Source: Auanema rhodensis
Taxonomy: Eukaryota; Nematoda; Chromadorea; Rhabditida; Rhabditidae
NCBI GenBank assembly: GCA_964057225.1
Contig: OZ059894.1
Span: forward strand, 806,001 to 870,000
Length of the DNA: 64,000 nt
Direction: 5' to 3'
The position numbers and the translations under genes were made by a program. The first letter of the stretch is position 1. The number at the start of each line of letters is the position of its first letter. This document shows positions 11,618 through 27,105 of this stretch, piece after piece. The notes under the pieces were generated by a model, which was not told the DNA's origin, made no database searches, and saw only the letters and a list, made by a program, of their open reading frames with translations.

Positions 11618-12849
11618 TTGAAAACCGCATCTCTTTATCTTTCACGTGAAGCGAGTTACATACCAAGTGCACATCACGTGTACATTCAATTAGCATAAAT
11701 TAAAGTTCACGTAAATTTCAAAGTCATGGTTACCATGCACCAATATCAATAAAAATTTGTTTTTAGACTAATATGGACATGGGGAATCTAATTTTGAAAA
11801 CCGCATCTCTTTATCTTTCACGTGAAGCGAGTTACATACCAAGTGCACATCACGTGTACATTTAATTAGCATAAATTAAAGTTCACGTAAATTTCAAAGT
11901 CATGGTTACCATGAACCAATATCAATAAAAATTTGTTTTTAGACTAATATGGACATGGGGAATCTAATTTTGAAAACCGCATCTCTTTATCTTTCACGTG
12001 AAGCGAGTTACATACCAAGTGCACATCACGTGTACATTTAATTAGCATAAATTAAAGTTCACGTAAATTTCAAAGTCATGGTTACCATGAACCAATATCA
12101 ATAAAAATTTGTTTTTAGACTAATATGGACATGGGGAATCTAATTTTGAAAACCGCATCTCTTTATCTTTCACGTGAAGCGAGTTACATACCAAGTGCAC
12201 ATCACGTGTACATTTAATTAGCATAAATTAAAGTTCACGTAAATTTCAAAGTCATGGTTACCATGCAACAATATCAATAAAAATTTGTTTTTAGACTAAT
12301 ATGGAGATGGGGAATCTAATTTTGAAAACCGCATCTCTTTATCTTTCACGTGAAGCGAGTTACATACCAAGTGCACATCACGTGTACATTTAATTAGCAT
12401 AAATTAAAGTTCACGTAAATTTCAAAGTCATGGTTACCATGCAACAATATCAATAAAAATTTGTTTTTAGACTAATATGGAGATGGGGAATCTAATTTTG
12501 AAAACCGCATCTCTTTATCTTTCACGTGAAGCGAGTTACATACCAAGTGCACATCACGTGTACATTTAATTAGCATAAATTAAAGTTCACGTAAATTTCA
12601 AAGTCATGGTTACCATGATCCAATATCAATAAAAATTTGTTTTTAGACTAATATGGACATGGGGAATCTAATTTTGAAAACCGCATCTCTTTATCTTTCA
12701 CGTGAAGCGAGTTACATACCAAGTGCACATGACGTGTACATTTAATTAGCATAAATTAAAGTTCACGTAAATTTCAAAGACATGGTTACCATGAACCAAT
12801 ATCAATGAAAATTTGTTTTTAGACTAATATGGACATGGGGAATCTAATT
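11618..12849 (+). repeat. Domain B, 7-monomer block, copy 1 (1,232 bp)
   Basis: The ordered units are T70C/C121; A121; A121; C121 with C123A and C161G twice; A122T; and a unit with C58G, T107A and a T-to-G change at 133 (caatgaaaa). The same seven recur in the same order 2,112 bp later at 13730-14961. The C58G change in the last unit breaks the CDEI-like box. Confidence 0.88.
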
Positions 12850-13729
12850 TTGGAAACCGCATCTCCTTATCTTTCACGTGAAGCGAGTTACATACCAAGT
12901 GCACATCACGTGTACATTCAATTAGCATAAATTAAAGTTCACGTAAATTTCAAAGTCATGGTTACCATGCACCAATATCAATAAAAATTTGTTTTTAGAC
13001 TAATATGGACATGGGGAATCTAATTTTGAAAACCGCATCTCTTTATCTTTCACGTGAAGCGAGTTACATACCAAGTGCACATCACGTGTACATTCAATTA
13101 GCATAAATTAAAATTCACGTAAATTTCAAAGTCATGGTTACCATGCAACAATATCAATAAAAATTTGTTTTTAGACTAATATGGAGATGGGGAATCTAAT
13201 TTTGAAAACCGCATCTCTTTATCTTTCACGTGAAGCGAGTTACATACCAAGTGCACATGACGTGTACATTTAATTAGCATAAATTAAAGTTCACGTAAAT
13301 TTCAAAGTCATGGTTACCATGCACCAATATCAATAAAAATTTGTTTTTAGACTAATATGGACATGGGGAATCTAATTTTGAAAACCGCATCTCTTTATCT
13401 TTCACGTGAAGCGAGTTACATACCAAGTGCACATCACGTGTACATTCAATTAGCATAAATTAAAGTTCACGTAAATTTCAAAGTCATGGTTACCATGCAC
13501 CAATATCAATAAAAATTTGTTTTTAGACTAATATGGACATGGGGAATCTAATTTTGAAAACCGCATCTCTTTATCTTTCACGTGAAGCGAGTTACATACC
13601 AAGTGCACATCACGTGTACATTTAATTAGCATAAATTAAAGTTCACGTAAATTTCAAAGTCATGGTTACCATGAACCAATATCAATAAAAATTTGTTTTT
13701 AGACTAATATGGACATGGGGAATCTAATT
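12850..13729 (+). repeat. Domain B spacer, five monomers
   Basis: Units at 12850, 13026, 13202, 13378 and 13554. The first combines A4G and T17C, as in the domain A core, with T70C. The second joins the T70C/G88A type of 11442 to the C123A/C161G type, and so looks recombinant. The unit at 13202 carries C58G. Together with the 7-unit block this makes a 12-unit (2,112-bp) period, but the stretch before 11618 does not match it. Confidence 0.78.
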
Positions 13730-14961
13730 TTGAAAACCGCATCTCTTTATCTTTCACGTGAAGCGAGTTACATACCAAGTGCACATCACGTGTACATTCA
13801 ATTAGCATAAATTAAAGTTCACGTAAATTTCAAAGTCATGGTTACCATGCACCAATATCAATAAAAATTTGTTTTTAGACTAATATGGACATGGGGAATC
13901 TAATTTTGAAAACCGCATCTCTTTATCTTTCACGTGAAGCGAGTTACATACCAAGTGCACATCACGTGTACATTTAATTAGCATAAATTAAAGTTCACGT
14001 AAATTTCAAAGTCATGGTTACCATGAACCAATATCAATAAAAATTTGTTTTTAGACTAATATGGACATGGGGAATCTAATTTTGAAAACCGCATCTCTTT
14101 ATCTTTCACGTGAAGCGAGTTACATACCAAGTGCACATCACGTGTACATTTAATTAGCATAAATTAAAGTTCACGTAAATTTCAAAGTCATGGTTACCAT
14201 GAACCAATATCAATAAAAATTTGTTTTTAGACTAATATGGACATGGGGAATCTAATTTTGAAAACCGCATCTCTTTATCTTTCACGTGAAGCGAGTTACA
14301 TACCAAGTGCACATCACGTGTACATTTAATTAGCATAAATTAAAGTTCACGTAAATTTCAAAGTCATGGTTACCATGCAACAATATCAATAAAAATTTGT
14401 TTTTAGACTAATATGGAGATGGGGAATCTAATTTTGAAAACCGCATCTCTTTATCTTTCACGTGAAGCGAGTTACATACCAAGTGCACATCACGTGTACA
14501 TTTAATTAGCATAAATTAAAGTTCACGTAAATTTCAAAGTCATGGTTACCATGCAACAATATCAATAAAAATTTGTTTTTAGACTAATATGGAGATGGGG
14601 AATCTAATTTTGAAAACCGCATCTCTTTATCTTTCACGTGAAGCGAGTTACATACCAAGTGCACATCACGTGTACATTTAATTAGCATAAATTAAAGTTC
14701 ACGTAAATTTCAAAGTCATGGTTACCATGATCCAATATCAATAAAAATTTGTTTTTAGACTAATATGGACATGGGGAATCTAATTTTGAAAACCGCATCT
14801 CTTTATCTTTCACGTGAAGCGAGTTACATACCAAGTGCACATGACGTGTACATTTAATTAGCATAAATTAAAGTTCACGTAAATTTCAAAGACATGGTTA
14901 CCATGAACCAATATCAATGAAAATTTGTTTTTAGACTAATATGGACATGGGGAATCTAATT
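13730..14961 (+). repeat. Domain B, 7-monomer block, copy 2 (1,232 bp)
   Basis: Repeats the seven diagnostic units of 11618-12849 in order, including the rare C58G/T107A/T133G unit at 14786. Similarity stops at 14962, where a T19C unit with a C47T change begins, in place of the A4G/T17C unit found after copy 1. Confidence 0.88.
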
Positions 14962-16017
14962 TTGAAAACCGCATCTCTTCATCTTTCACGTGAAGCGAGT
15001 TACATATCAAGTGCACATCACGTGTACATTTAATTAGCATAAATTAAAGTTCACGTAAATTTCAAAGTCATGGTTACCATGAACCAATATCAATAAAAAT
15101 TTGTTTTTAGACTAATATGGACATGGGGAATCTAATTTTGAAAACCGCATCTCTTTATCTTTCACGTGAAGCGAGTTACATACGAAGTGCACATCACGTG
15201 TACATTTAATTAGCATAAATTAAAGTTCACGTAAATTTCAAAGTCATGGTTACCATGATCCAATATCAATAAAAATTTGTTTTTAGACTAATATGGACAT
15301 GGGGAATCTAATTTTGAAAACCGCATCTCTTTATCTTTCACGTGAAGCGAGTTACATACCAAGTGCACATCACGTGTACATTTAATTAGCATAAATTAAA
15401 GTTCACGTAAATTTCAAAGTCATGGTTACCATGCAACAATATCAATAAAAATTTGTTTTTAGACTAATATGGAGATGGGGAATCTAATTTTGAAAACCGC
15501 ATCTCTTTATCTTTCACGTGAAGCGAGTTACATACCAAGTGCACATCACGTGTACATTTAATTAGCATAAATTAAAGTTCACGTAAATTTCAAAGTCATG
15601 GTTACCATGATCCAATATCAATAAAAATTTGTTTTTAGACTAATATGGACATGGGGAATCTAATTTTGAAAACCGCATCTCTTTATCTTTCACGTGAAGC
15701 GAGTTACATACCAAGTGCACATCACGTGTACATTTAATTAGCATAAATTAAAGTTCACGTAAATTTCAAAGTCATGGTTACCATGAACCAATATCAATAA
15801 AAATTTGTTTTTAGACTAATATGGACATGGGGAATCTAATTTTGAAAACCGCATCTCTTTATCTTTCACGTGAAGCGAGTTACATACCAAGTGCACATCA
15901 CGTGTACATTTAATTAGCATAAATTAAAGTTCACGTAAATTTCAAAGTCATGGTTACCATGAACCAATATCAATAAAAATTTGTTTTTAGACTAATATGG
16001 ACATGGGGAATCTAATT
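14962..16017 (+). repeat. Domain B/C junction, six monomers
   Basis: Units at 14962, 15138, 15314, 15490, 15666 and 15842. They reuse domain B types: A122T at 15138 and 15490, C123A with C161G at 15314. Private changes include C46G-like tacgaag at 15138. The last two are consensus units. No clear HOR period is seen. Confidence 0.78.
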
Positions 16018-18305
16018 TTGAAAACCGCATCTCTTTATCTTTCACGTGAAGCGAGTTACATACCAAGTGCACATCACGTGTACATTTAATTAGCATAAAT
16101 TAAAGTTCACGTAAATTTCAAACTCATGGTTACCATGCACCAATATCAATAAAAATTTGTTTTTAGACTAATATGGACATGGGGAATCTAATTTTGAAAA
16201 CCGCATCTCTTTATCTTTCACGTGAAGCGAGTTACATACCAAGTGCACATCACGTGTACATTTAATTAGCATAAATTAAAGTTCACGTAAATTTCAAAGT
16301 CATGGTTACCATGCACCAATATCAATAAAAATTTGTTTTTAGACTAATATGGACATGGGGAATCTAATTTTGGAAACCGCATCTCTTTGTCTTTCACGTG
16401 AAGCGAGTTACATACCAAGTGCACATCACGTGTACATTTAATTAGCATAAATTAAAGTTCACGTAATTTTCAAAGACATGGTTACCATGAACCAATATCA
16501 ATAAAAATTTGTTTTTAGACTAATATGGACATGGGGAATCTAATTTTGAAAACCGCATCTCTTTATCTTTCACGTGAAGCGAGTTACATACCAAGTGCAC
16601 ATCACGTGTACATTTAATTAGCATAAATTAAAGTTCACGTAAATTTCAAAATCATGGTTACCATGAATTAATATCAATAAAAATTTGTTTTTAGACTAAT
16701 ATGGACATGAGGATTCTAATTTTGAAAACCGCATCTCTTTATCTTTCACGTGAAGCGAGTTACATACCAAGTGCACATCACGTGTACATTTAATTAGCAT
16801 AAATTAAAGTTCACGTAAATTTCAAAGTCATGGTTACCATGAACCAATATCAATAAAAATTTGTTTTTAGACTAATATGGACATGGGGAATCTAATTTTG
16901 AAAACCGCATCTCTTTATCTTTCACGTGAAGCGAGTTACATACCAAGTGCACATCACGTGTACATTTAATTAGCATAAATTAAAGTTCACGTAAATTTCA
17001 AAGTCATGGTTACCATGAACCAATATCAATAAAAATTTGTTTTTCGACTAATATGGACATGGGGAATCTAATTTTGGAAACCGCATCTCTTTATCTTTCA
17101 TGTGAAGCGAGTTACATACCAAGTGCACATCACGTGTACATTTAATTAGCATAAATTAAAGTTCACGTAAATTTCAAAGTCATGGTTACCATGACCCAAT
17201 ATCAATAAAAATTTGTTTTTAGACTAATATGGACATGGGGAATCTAATTTTGAAAACCGCATCTCTTTATCTTTCACGTGAAGCGAGTTACATACCAAGT
17301 GCACATCACGTGTACATTTAATTAGCATAAATTAAAGTTCACGTAATTTTCAAAGACATGGTTACCATGAACCAATATCAATAAAAATTTGTTTTTAGAC
17401 TAATATGGACATGGGGAATCTAATTTTGAAAACCGCATCTCTTTATCTTTCACGTGAAGCGAGTTACATACCAAGTGCACATCACGTGTACATTTAATTA
17501 GCATAAATTAAAGTTCACGTAAATTTCAAAATCATGGTTACCATGAACCAATATCAATAAAAATTTGTTTTTAGACTAATATGGACATGAGGATTCTAAT
17601 TTTGAAAACCGCATCTCTTTATCTTTCACGTGAAGCGAGTTACATACCAAGTGCACATCACGTGTACATTTAATTAGCATGAATTAAAGTTCACGTAAAT
17701 TTCAAAGTCATGGTTACCATGAACCAATATCAATAAAAATTTGTTTTTAGACTAATATGGACATGGGGAATCTAATTTTGAAAACCGCATCTCTTCATCT
17801 TTCACGTGAAGCGAGTTACATACCAAGTGCACATCACGTGTACATTCAATTAGCATAAATTAAAGTTCACGTAAATTTCAAACTCATGGTTACCATGCAC
17901 CAATATCAATAAAAATTTGTTTTTAGACTAATATGGACATGGGGAATCTAATTTTGAAAACCGCATCTCTTTATCTTTCACGTGAAGCGAGTTACATACC
18001 AAGTGCACATCACGTGTACATTTAATTAGCATAAATTAAAGTTCACGTAAATTTCAAAATCATGGTTACCATGAATTAATATCAATAAAAATTTGTTTTT
18101 AGACTAATATGGACATGAGGATTCTAATTTTGAAAACCGCATCTCTTTATCTTTCACGTGAAGCGAGTTACATACCAAGTGCACATCACGTGTACATTTA
18201 ATTAGCATGAATTAAAGTTCACGTAAATTTCAAAGTCATGGTTACCATGAACCAATATCAATAAAAATTTGTTTTTAGACTAATATGGACATGGGGAATC
18301 TAATT
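16018..18305 (+). repeat. Domain C, 13-monomer HOR, copy 1 (2,288 bp)
   Basis: Starts with a unit carrying G106C and A121C. Diagnostic units follow in order: A4G with A20G, A98T and T107A (16370); the linked set G106A, C123T, C124T, G165A, A169T (16546); A148C (16898); A4G with C28T and A122C (17074); and A80G units at 17602 and 18130. All recur in order in the next 2,288 bp. Confidence 0.92.
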
Positions 18306-20593
18306 TTGAAAACCGCATCTCTTTATCTTTCACGTGAAGCGAGTTACATACCAAGTGCACATCACGTGTACATTTAATTAGCATAAATTAAAGTTCACGT
18401 AAATTTCAAACTCATGGTTACCATGCACCAATATCAATAAAAATTTGTTTTTAGACTAATATGGACATGGGGAATCTAATTTTGAAAACCGCATCTCTTT
18501 ATCTTTCACGTGAAGCGAGTTACATACCAAGTGCACATCACGTGTACATTTAATTAGCATAAATTAAAGTTCACGTAAATTTCAAAGTCATGGTTACCAT
18601 GCACCAATATCAATAAAAATTTGTTTTTAGACTAATATGGACATGGGGAATCTAATTTTGGAAACCGCATCTCTTTGTCTTTCACGTGAAGCGAGTTACA
18701 TACCAAGTGCACATCACGTGTACATTTAATTAGCATAAATTAAAGTTCACGTAATTTTCAAAGACATGGTTACCATGAACCAATATCAATAAAAATTTGT
18801 TTTTAGACTAATATGGACATGGGGAATCTAATTTTGAAAACCGCATCTCTTTATCTTTCACGTGAAGCGAGTTACATACCAAGTGCACATCACGTGTACA
18901 TTTAATTAGCATAAATTAAAGTTCACGTAAATTTCAAAATCATGGTTACCATGAATTAATATCAATAAAAATTTGTTTTTAGACTAATATGGACATGAGG
19001 ATTCTAATTTTGAAAACCGCATCTCTTTATCTTTCACGTGAAGCGAGTTACATACCAAGTGCACATCACGTGTACATTTAATTAGCATAAATTAAAGTTC
19101 ACGTAAATTTCAAAGTCATGGTTACCATGAACCAATATCAATAAAAATTTGTTTTTAGACTAATATGGACATGGGGAATCTAATTTTGAAAACCGCATCT
19201 CTTTATCTTTCACGTGAAGCGAGTTACATACCAAGTGCACATCACGTGTACATTTAATTAGCATAAATTAAAGTTCACGTAAATTTCAAAGTCATGGTTA
19301 CCATGAACCAATATCAATAAAAATTTGTTTTTCGACTAATATGGACATGGGGAATCTAATTTTGGAAACCGCATCTCTTTATCTTTCATGTGAAGCGAGT
19401 TACATACCAAGTGCACATCACGTGTACATTTAATTAGCATAAATTAAAGTTCACGTAAATTTCAAAGTCATGGTTACCATGACCCAATATCAATAAAAAT
19501 TTGTTTTTAGACTAATATGGACATGGGGAATCTAATTTTGAAAACCGCATCTCTTTATCTTTCACGTGAAGCGAGTTACATACCAAGTGCACATCACGTG
19601 TACATTTAATTAGCATAAATTAAAGTTCACGTAATTTTCAAAGACATGGTTACCATGAACCAATATCAATAAAAATTTGTTTTTAGACTAATATGGACAT
19701 GGGGAATCTAATTTTGAAAACCGCATCTCTTTATCTTTCACGTGAAGCGAGTTACATACCAAGTGCACATCACGTGTACATTTAATTAGCATAAATTAAA
19801 GTTCACGTAAATTTCAAAATCATGGTTACCATGAACCAATATCAATAAAAATTTGTTTTTAGACTAATATGGACATGAGGATTCTAATTTTGAAAACCGC
19901 ATCTCTTTATCTTTCACGTGAAGCGAGTTACATACCAAGTGCACATCACGTGTACATTTAATTAGCATGAATTAAAGTTCACGTAAATTTCAAAGTCATG
20001 GTTACCATGAACCAATATCAATAAAAATTTGTTTTTAGACTAATATGGACATGGGGAATCTAATTTTGAAAACCGCATCTCTTCATCTTTCACGTGAAGC
20101 GAGTTACATACCAAGTGCACATCACGTGTACATTCAATTAGCATAAATTAAAGTTCACGTAAATTTCAAACTCATGGTTACCATGCACCAATATCAATAA
20201 AAATTTGTTTTTAGACTAATATGGACATGGGGAATCTAATTTTGAAAACCGCATCTCTTTATCTTTCACGTGAAGCGAGTTACATACCAAGTGCACATCA
20301 CGTGTACATTTAATTAGCATAAATTAAAGTTCACGTAAATTTCAAAATCATGGTTACCATGAATTAATATCAATAAAAATTTGTTTTTAGACTAATATGG
20401 ACATGAGGATTCTAATTTTGAAAACCGCATCTCTTTATCTTTCACGTGAAGCGAGTTACATACCAAGTGCACATCACGTGTACATTTAATTAGCATGAAT
20501 TAAAGTTCACGTAAATTTCAAAGTCATGGTTACCATGAACCAATATCAATAAAAATTTGTTTTTAGACTAATATGGACATGGGGAATCTAATT
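18306..20593 (+). repeat. Domain C, 13-monomer HOR, copy 2 (2,288 bp)
   Basis: Matches copy 1 unit for unit at the diagnostic sites, including the rare C28T/A122C unit (19362) and the A20G unit (18658). The period breaks after 20594: the following G106C unit carries T70C and is followed by a G106A/aatt unit instead of the expected consensus C121 unit. Confidence 0.92.
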
Positions 20594-22529
20594 TTGAAAA
20601 CCGCATCTCTTTATCTTTCACGTGAAGCGAGTTACATACCAAGTGCACATCACGTGTACATTCAATTAGCATAAATTAAAGTTCACGTAAATTTCAAACT
20701 CATGGTTACCATGCACCAATATCAATAAAAATTTGTTTTTAGACTAATATGGACATGGGGAATCTAATTTTGAAAACCGCATCTCTTTATCTTTCACGTG
20801 AAGCGAGTTACATACCAAGTGCACATCACGTGTACATTTAATTAGCATAAATTAAAGTTCACGTAAATTTCAAAATCATGGTTACCATGAATTAATATCA
20901 ATAAAAATTTGTTTTTAGACTAATATGGACATGAGGATTCTAATTTTGAAAACCGCATCTCTTTATCTTTCACGTGAAGCGAGTTACATACCAAGTGCAC
21001 ATCACGTGCACATTTAATTAGCATAAATTAAAGTTCACGTAAATTTCAAAGTCATGGTTACCATGAACCAATATCAATAAAAATTTGTTTTTAGACTAAT
21101 ATGGACATGGGGAATCTAATTTTGAAAACCGCATCTCTTTATCTTTCACGTGAAGCGAGTTACATACCAAGTGCACATCACGTGTACATTTAATTAGCAT
21201 AAATTAAAGTTCACGTAAATTTCAAAGTCATGGTTACCATGAACCAATATCAATAAAAATTTGTTTTTAGACTAATATGGACATGGGGAATCTAATTTTG
21301 AAAACCGCATCTCTTTATCTTTCACGTGAAGCGAGTTACATACCAAGTGCACATCACGTGTACATTTAATTAGCATGAATTAAAGTTCACGTAAATTTCA
21401 AAGTCATGGTTACCATGCACCAATATCAATAAAAATTTGTTTTTAGACTAATATGGACATGGGGAATCTAATTTTGAAAACCGCATCTCTTTATCTTTCA
21501 CGTGAAGCGAGTTACATACCAAGTGCACATCACGTGTACATTTAATTAGCATGAATTAAAGTTCACGTAAATTTCAAAGTCATGGTTACCATGAACCAAT
21601 ATCAATAAAAATTTGTTTTTAGACTAATATGGACATGGGGAATCTAATTTTGAAAACCGCATCTCTTTATCTTTCACGTGAAGCGAGTTACATACCAAGT
21701 GCACATCACGTGTACATTTAATTAGCATAAATTAAAGTTCACGTAAATTTCAAAGTCATGGTTACCATGAACCAATATCAATAAAAATTTGTTTTTAGAC
21801 TAATATGGACATGGGGAATCTAATTTTGAAAACCGCATCTCTTTATCTTTCACGTGAAGCGAGTTACATACCAAGTGCACATCACGTGTACATTTAATTA
21901 GCATAAATTAAAGTTCACGTAAATTTCAAAGTCATGGTTACCATGACCCAATATCAATAAAAATTTGTTTTTAGACTAATATGGACATGGGGAATCTAAT
22001 TTCGAAAACCGCATCTCTTTATCTTTCACGTGAAGCGAGTTACATACCAAGTGCACATCACGTGTACATTTAATTAGCATAAATTAAAGTTCACGTAATT
22101 TTCAAAGACATGGTTACCATGAACCAATATCAATAAAAATTTGTTTTTAGACTAATATGGACATGGGGAATCTAATTTTGAAAACCGCATCTCTTTATCT
22201 TTCACGTGAAGCGAGTTACATACCAAGTGCACATCACGTGTACATTTAATTAGCATAAATTAAAGTTCACGTAAATTTCAAAATCATGGTTACCATGAAC
22301 CAATATCAATAAAAATTTGTTTTTAGACTAATATGGACATGAGGATTCTAATTTTGAAAACCGCATCTCTTTATCTTTCACGTGAAGCGAGTTACATACC
22401 AAGTGCACATCACGTGTACATTTAATTAGCATGAATTAAAGTTCACGTAAATTTCAAAGTCATGGTTACCATGAACCAATATCAATAAAAATTTGTTTTT
22501 AGACTAATATGGACATGGGGAATCTAATT
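20594..22529 (+). repeat. Domain C/D transition, 11 monomers
   Basis: The units at 21826-22529 (A122C; T2C with A98T and T107A; G106A with the gaggatt change; A80G) match 19362-20065 in order, so this stretch is a remnant of the 13-unit HOR. A80G units are also frequent (21298, 21474, 22354). The unit at 20946 has a private T64C that changes the base just after the second CACGTG. This links domain C to the 9-unit repeats of domain D. Confidence 0.8.
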
Positions 22530-25500
22530 TTGAAAACCGCATCTCTTTATCTTTCACGTGAAGCGAGTTACATACCAAGTGCACATCACGTGTACATTTA
22601 ATTAGCATGAATTAAAGTTCACGTAAATTTCAAAGTCATGGTTACCATGAACCAATATCAATAAAAATTTGTTTTTAGACTAATATGGACATGGGGAATC
22701 TAATTTTGAAAACCGCATCTCTTTATCTTTCACGTGAAGCGAGTTACATACCAAGTGCACATCACGTGTACATTTAATTAGCATAAATTAAAGTTCACGT
22801 AAATTTCAAAGTCATGGTTACCATGAACCAATATCAATAAAAATTTGTTTTTAGACTAATATGGACATGGGGAATCTAATTTTGAAAACCGCATCTCTTC
22901 ATCTTTCACGTGAAGCGAGTTACATACCAAGTGCACATCACGTGTACATTCAATTAGCATAAATTAAAGTTCACGTAAATTTCAAACTCATGGTTACCAT
23001 GCACCAATATCAATAAAAATTTGTTTTTAGACTAATATGGACATGGGGAATCTAATTTTGAAAACCGCATCTCTTTATCTTTCACGTGAAGCGAGTTACA
23101 TACCAAGTGCACATCACGTGTACATTTAATTAGCATAAATTAAAGTTCACGTAAATTTCAAAATCATGGTTACCATGAATTAATATCAATAAAAATTTGT
23201 TTTTAGACTAATATGGACATGAGGATTCTAATTTTGAAAACCGCATCTCTTTATCTTTCACGTGAAGCGAGTTACATACCAAGTGCACATCACGTGTACA
23301 TTTAATTAGCATAAATTAAAGTTCACGTAAATTTTAAAGTCATGGTTACCATAAACCAATATCAATAAAAATTTGTTTTCAGACCAATATGGACATGAAG
23401 AATCTAATTTTGAGAACCGCATCTCTTTATCTTTTACGTGAAGCGAGTTACATACCAAGTGCACATCACGTGTACATTTAATTAGCATAAATTAAAGTTC
23501 ACGTAAATTTTAAAGTCATGGTTACCATGAACCAATATCAATAAAAATTTGTTTTTCGACTAATATGGACATGGGGAATCTAATTTTGAAAACCGCATCT
23601 CTTTATCTTTCACGTGAAGCGAGTTACATACCAAGTGCACATCACGTGTACATTTAATTAGCATAAATTAAAGTTCACGTAAAATTTAAAGTCATGGTTA
23701 CCATGAACCAATATCAATAAAAATTTGTTTTCAGACTAATATGGACATGGGGAATCTAATTTTGAAAACCGCATCTCTTTATCTTTCACGTGAAGCGAGT
23801 TACATACCAAGTGCACATCACGTGTACATTTAATTAGCATAAATTAAAGTTCACGTAAATTTCAAAGTCATGGTTACCATGCACCAATATCAATAAAAAT
23901 TTGTTTTTAGACTAATATGGACATGGGGAATCTAATTTTGAAAACCGCATCTCTTTATCTTTCACGTGAAGCGAGTTACATACCAAGTGCACATCACGTG
24001 TACATTTAATTAGCATAAATTAAAGTTCACGTAAATTTCAAAGTCATGGTTACCATGAACCAATATCAATAAAAATTTGTTTTTAGACTAATATGGACAT
24101 GGGGAATCTAATTTTGAAAACCGCATCTCTTTATCTTTCACGTGAAGCGAGTTACATACCAAGTGCACATCACGTGTACATTTAATTAGCATGAATTAAA
24201 GTTCACGTAAATTTCAAAGTCATGGTTACCATGAACCAATATCAATAAAAATTTGTTTTTAGACTAATATGGACATGGGGAATCTAATTTTGAAAACCGC
24301 ATCTCTTTATCTTTCACGTGAAGCGAGTTACATACCAAGTGCACATCACGTGTACATTTAATTAGCATAAATTAAAGTTCACGTAAATTTCAAAGTCATG
24401 GTTACCATGAACCAATATCAATAAAAATTTGTTTTTAGACTAATATGGACATGGGGAATCTAATTTTGAAAACCGCATCTCTTCATCTTTCACGTGAAGC
24501 GAGTTACATACCAAGTGCACATCACGTGTACATTCAATTAGCATAAATTAAAGTTCACGTAAATTTCAAACTCATGGTTACCATGCACCAATATCAATAA
24601 AAATTTGTTTTTAGACTAATATGGACATGGGGAATCTAATTTTGAAAACCGCATCTCTTTATCTTTCACGTGAAGCGAGTTACATACCAAGTGCACATCA
24701 CGTGTACATTTAATTAGCATAAATTAAAGTTCACGTAAATTTCAAAATCATGGTTACCATGAATTAATATCAATAAAAATTTGTTTTTAGACTAATATGG
24801 ACATGAGGATTCTAATTTTGAAAACCGCATCTCTTTATCTTTCACGTGAAGCGAGTTACATACCAAGTGCACATCACGTGTACATTTAATTAGCATAAAT
24901 TAAAGTTCACGTAAATTTCAAAATCATGGTTACCATGAATTAATATCAATAAAAATTTGTTTTTAGACTAATATGGACATGAGGATTCTAATTTTGAAAA
25001 CCGCATCTCTTTATCTTTCACGTGAAGCGAGTTACATACCAAGTGCACATCACGTGTACATTTAATTAGCATAAATTAAAGTTCACGTAAATTTTAAAGT
25101 CATGGTTACCATAAACCAATATCAATAAAAATTTGTTTTCAGACCAATATGGACATGAAGAATCTAATTTTGAGAACCGCATCTCTTTATCTTTTACGTG
25201 AAGCGAGTTACATACCAAGTGCACATCACGTGTACATTTAATTAGCATAAATTAAAGTTCACGTAAATTTTAAAGTCATGGTTACCATGAACCAATATCA
25301 ATAAAAATTTGTTTTTCGACTAATATGGACATGGGGAATCTAATTTTGAAAACCGCATCTCTTTATCTTTCACGTGAAGCGAGTTACATACCAAGTGCAC
25401 ATCACGTGTACATTTAATTAGCATAAATTAAAGTTCACGTAAAATTTAAAGTCATGGTTACCATGAACCAATATCAATAAAAATTTGTTTTCAGACTAAT

Positions 25501-27105
25501 ATGGACATGGGGAATCTAATTTTGAAAACCGCATCTCTTTATCTTTCACGTGAAGCGAGTTACATACCAAGTGCACATCACGTGTACATTTAATTAGCAT
25601 AAATTAAAGTTCACGTAAATTTCAAAGTCATGGTTACCATGCACCAATATCAATAAAAATTTGTTTTTAGACTAATATGGACATGGGGAATCTAATTTTG
25701 AAAACCGCATCTCTTTATCTTTCACGTGAAGCGAGTTACATACCAAGTGCACATCACGTGTACATTTAATTAGCATAAATTAAAGTTCACGTAAATTTCA
25801 AAGTCATGGTTACCATGAACCAATATCAATAAAAATTTGTTTTTAGACTAATATGGACATGGGGAATCTAATTTTGAAAACCGCATCTCTTTATCTTTCA
25901 CGTGAAGCGAGTTACATACCAAGTGCACATCACGTGTACATTTAATTAGCATGAATTAAAGTTCACGTAAATTTCAAAGTCATGGTTACCATGAACCAAT
26001 ATCAATAAAAATTTGTTTTTAGACTAATATGGACATGGGGAATCTAATTTTGAAAACCGCATCTCTTTATCTTTCACGTGAAGCGAGTTACATACCAAGT
26101 GCACATCACGTGTACATTTAATTAGCATAAATTAAAGTTCACGTAAATTTCAAAGTCATGGTTACCATGAACCAATATCAATAAAAATTTGTTTTTAGAC
26201 TAATATGGACATGGGGAATCTAATTTTGAAAACCGCATCTCTTCATCTTTCACGTGAAGCGAGTTACATACCAAGTGCACATCACGTGTACATTCAATTA
26301 GCATAAATTAAAGTTCACGTAAATTTCAAACTCATGGTTACCATGCACCAATATCAATAAAAATTTGTTTTTAGACTAATATGGACATGGGGAATCTAAT
26401 TTTGAAAACCGCATCTCTTTATCTTTCACGTGAAGCGAGTTACATACCAAGTGCACATCACGTGTACATTTAATTAGCATAAATTAAAGTTCACGTAAAT
26501 TTCAAAATCATGGTTACCATGAATTAATATCAATAAAAATTTGTTTTTAGACTAATATGGACATGAGGATTCTAATTTTGAAAACCGCATCTCTTTATCT
26601 TTCACGTGAAGCGAGTTACATACCAAGTGCACATCACGTGTACATTTAATTAGCATAAATTAAAGTTCACGTAAATTTTAAAGTCATGGTTACCATAAAC
26701 CAATATCAATAAAAATTTGTTTTCAGACCAATATGGACATGAAGAATCTAATTTTGAGAACCGCATCTCTTTATCTTTTACGTGAAGCGAGTTACATACC
26801 AAGTGCACATCACGTGTACATTTAATTAGCATAAATTAAAGTTCACGTAAATTTTAAAGTCATGGTTACCATGAACCAATATCAATAAAAATTTGTTTTT
26901 CGACTAATATGGACATGGGGAATCTAATTTTGAAAACCGCATCTCTTTATCTTTCACGTGAAGCGAGTTACATACCAAGTGCACATCACGTGTACATTTA
27001 ATTAGCATAAATTAAAGTTCACGTAAAATTTAAAGTCATGGTTACCATGAACCAATATCAATAAAAATTTGTTTTCAGACTAATATGGACATGGGGAATC
27101 TAATT
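22530..27105 (+). repeat. Domain D, 26-monomer unit, copy 1 (4,576 bp)
   Basis: Three sub-units, each starting with an A80G monomer: 22530-24113 (9 units), 24114-25873 (10 units) and 25874-27105 (7 units). The 9-unit order is A80G; A121; T19C/T70C/G106C; G106A/aatt/gaggatt; C102T/G120A/T152C; A5G/C26T/A148C; T99A/C102T/T147C; C121; A121. The 10-unit form doubles the G106A/aatt unit (24642 and 24818). The 7-unit form lacks the final C121 and A121 units. The next 4,576 bp repeat all of this in the same order. Confidence 0.93.
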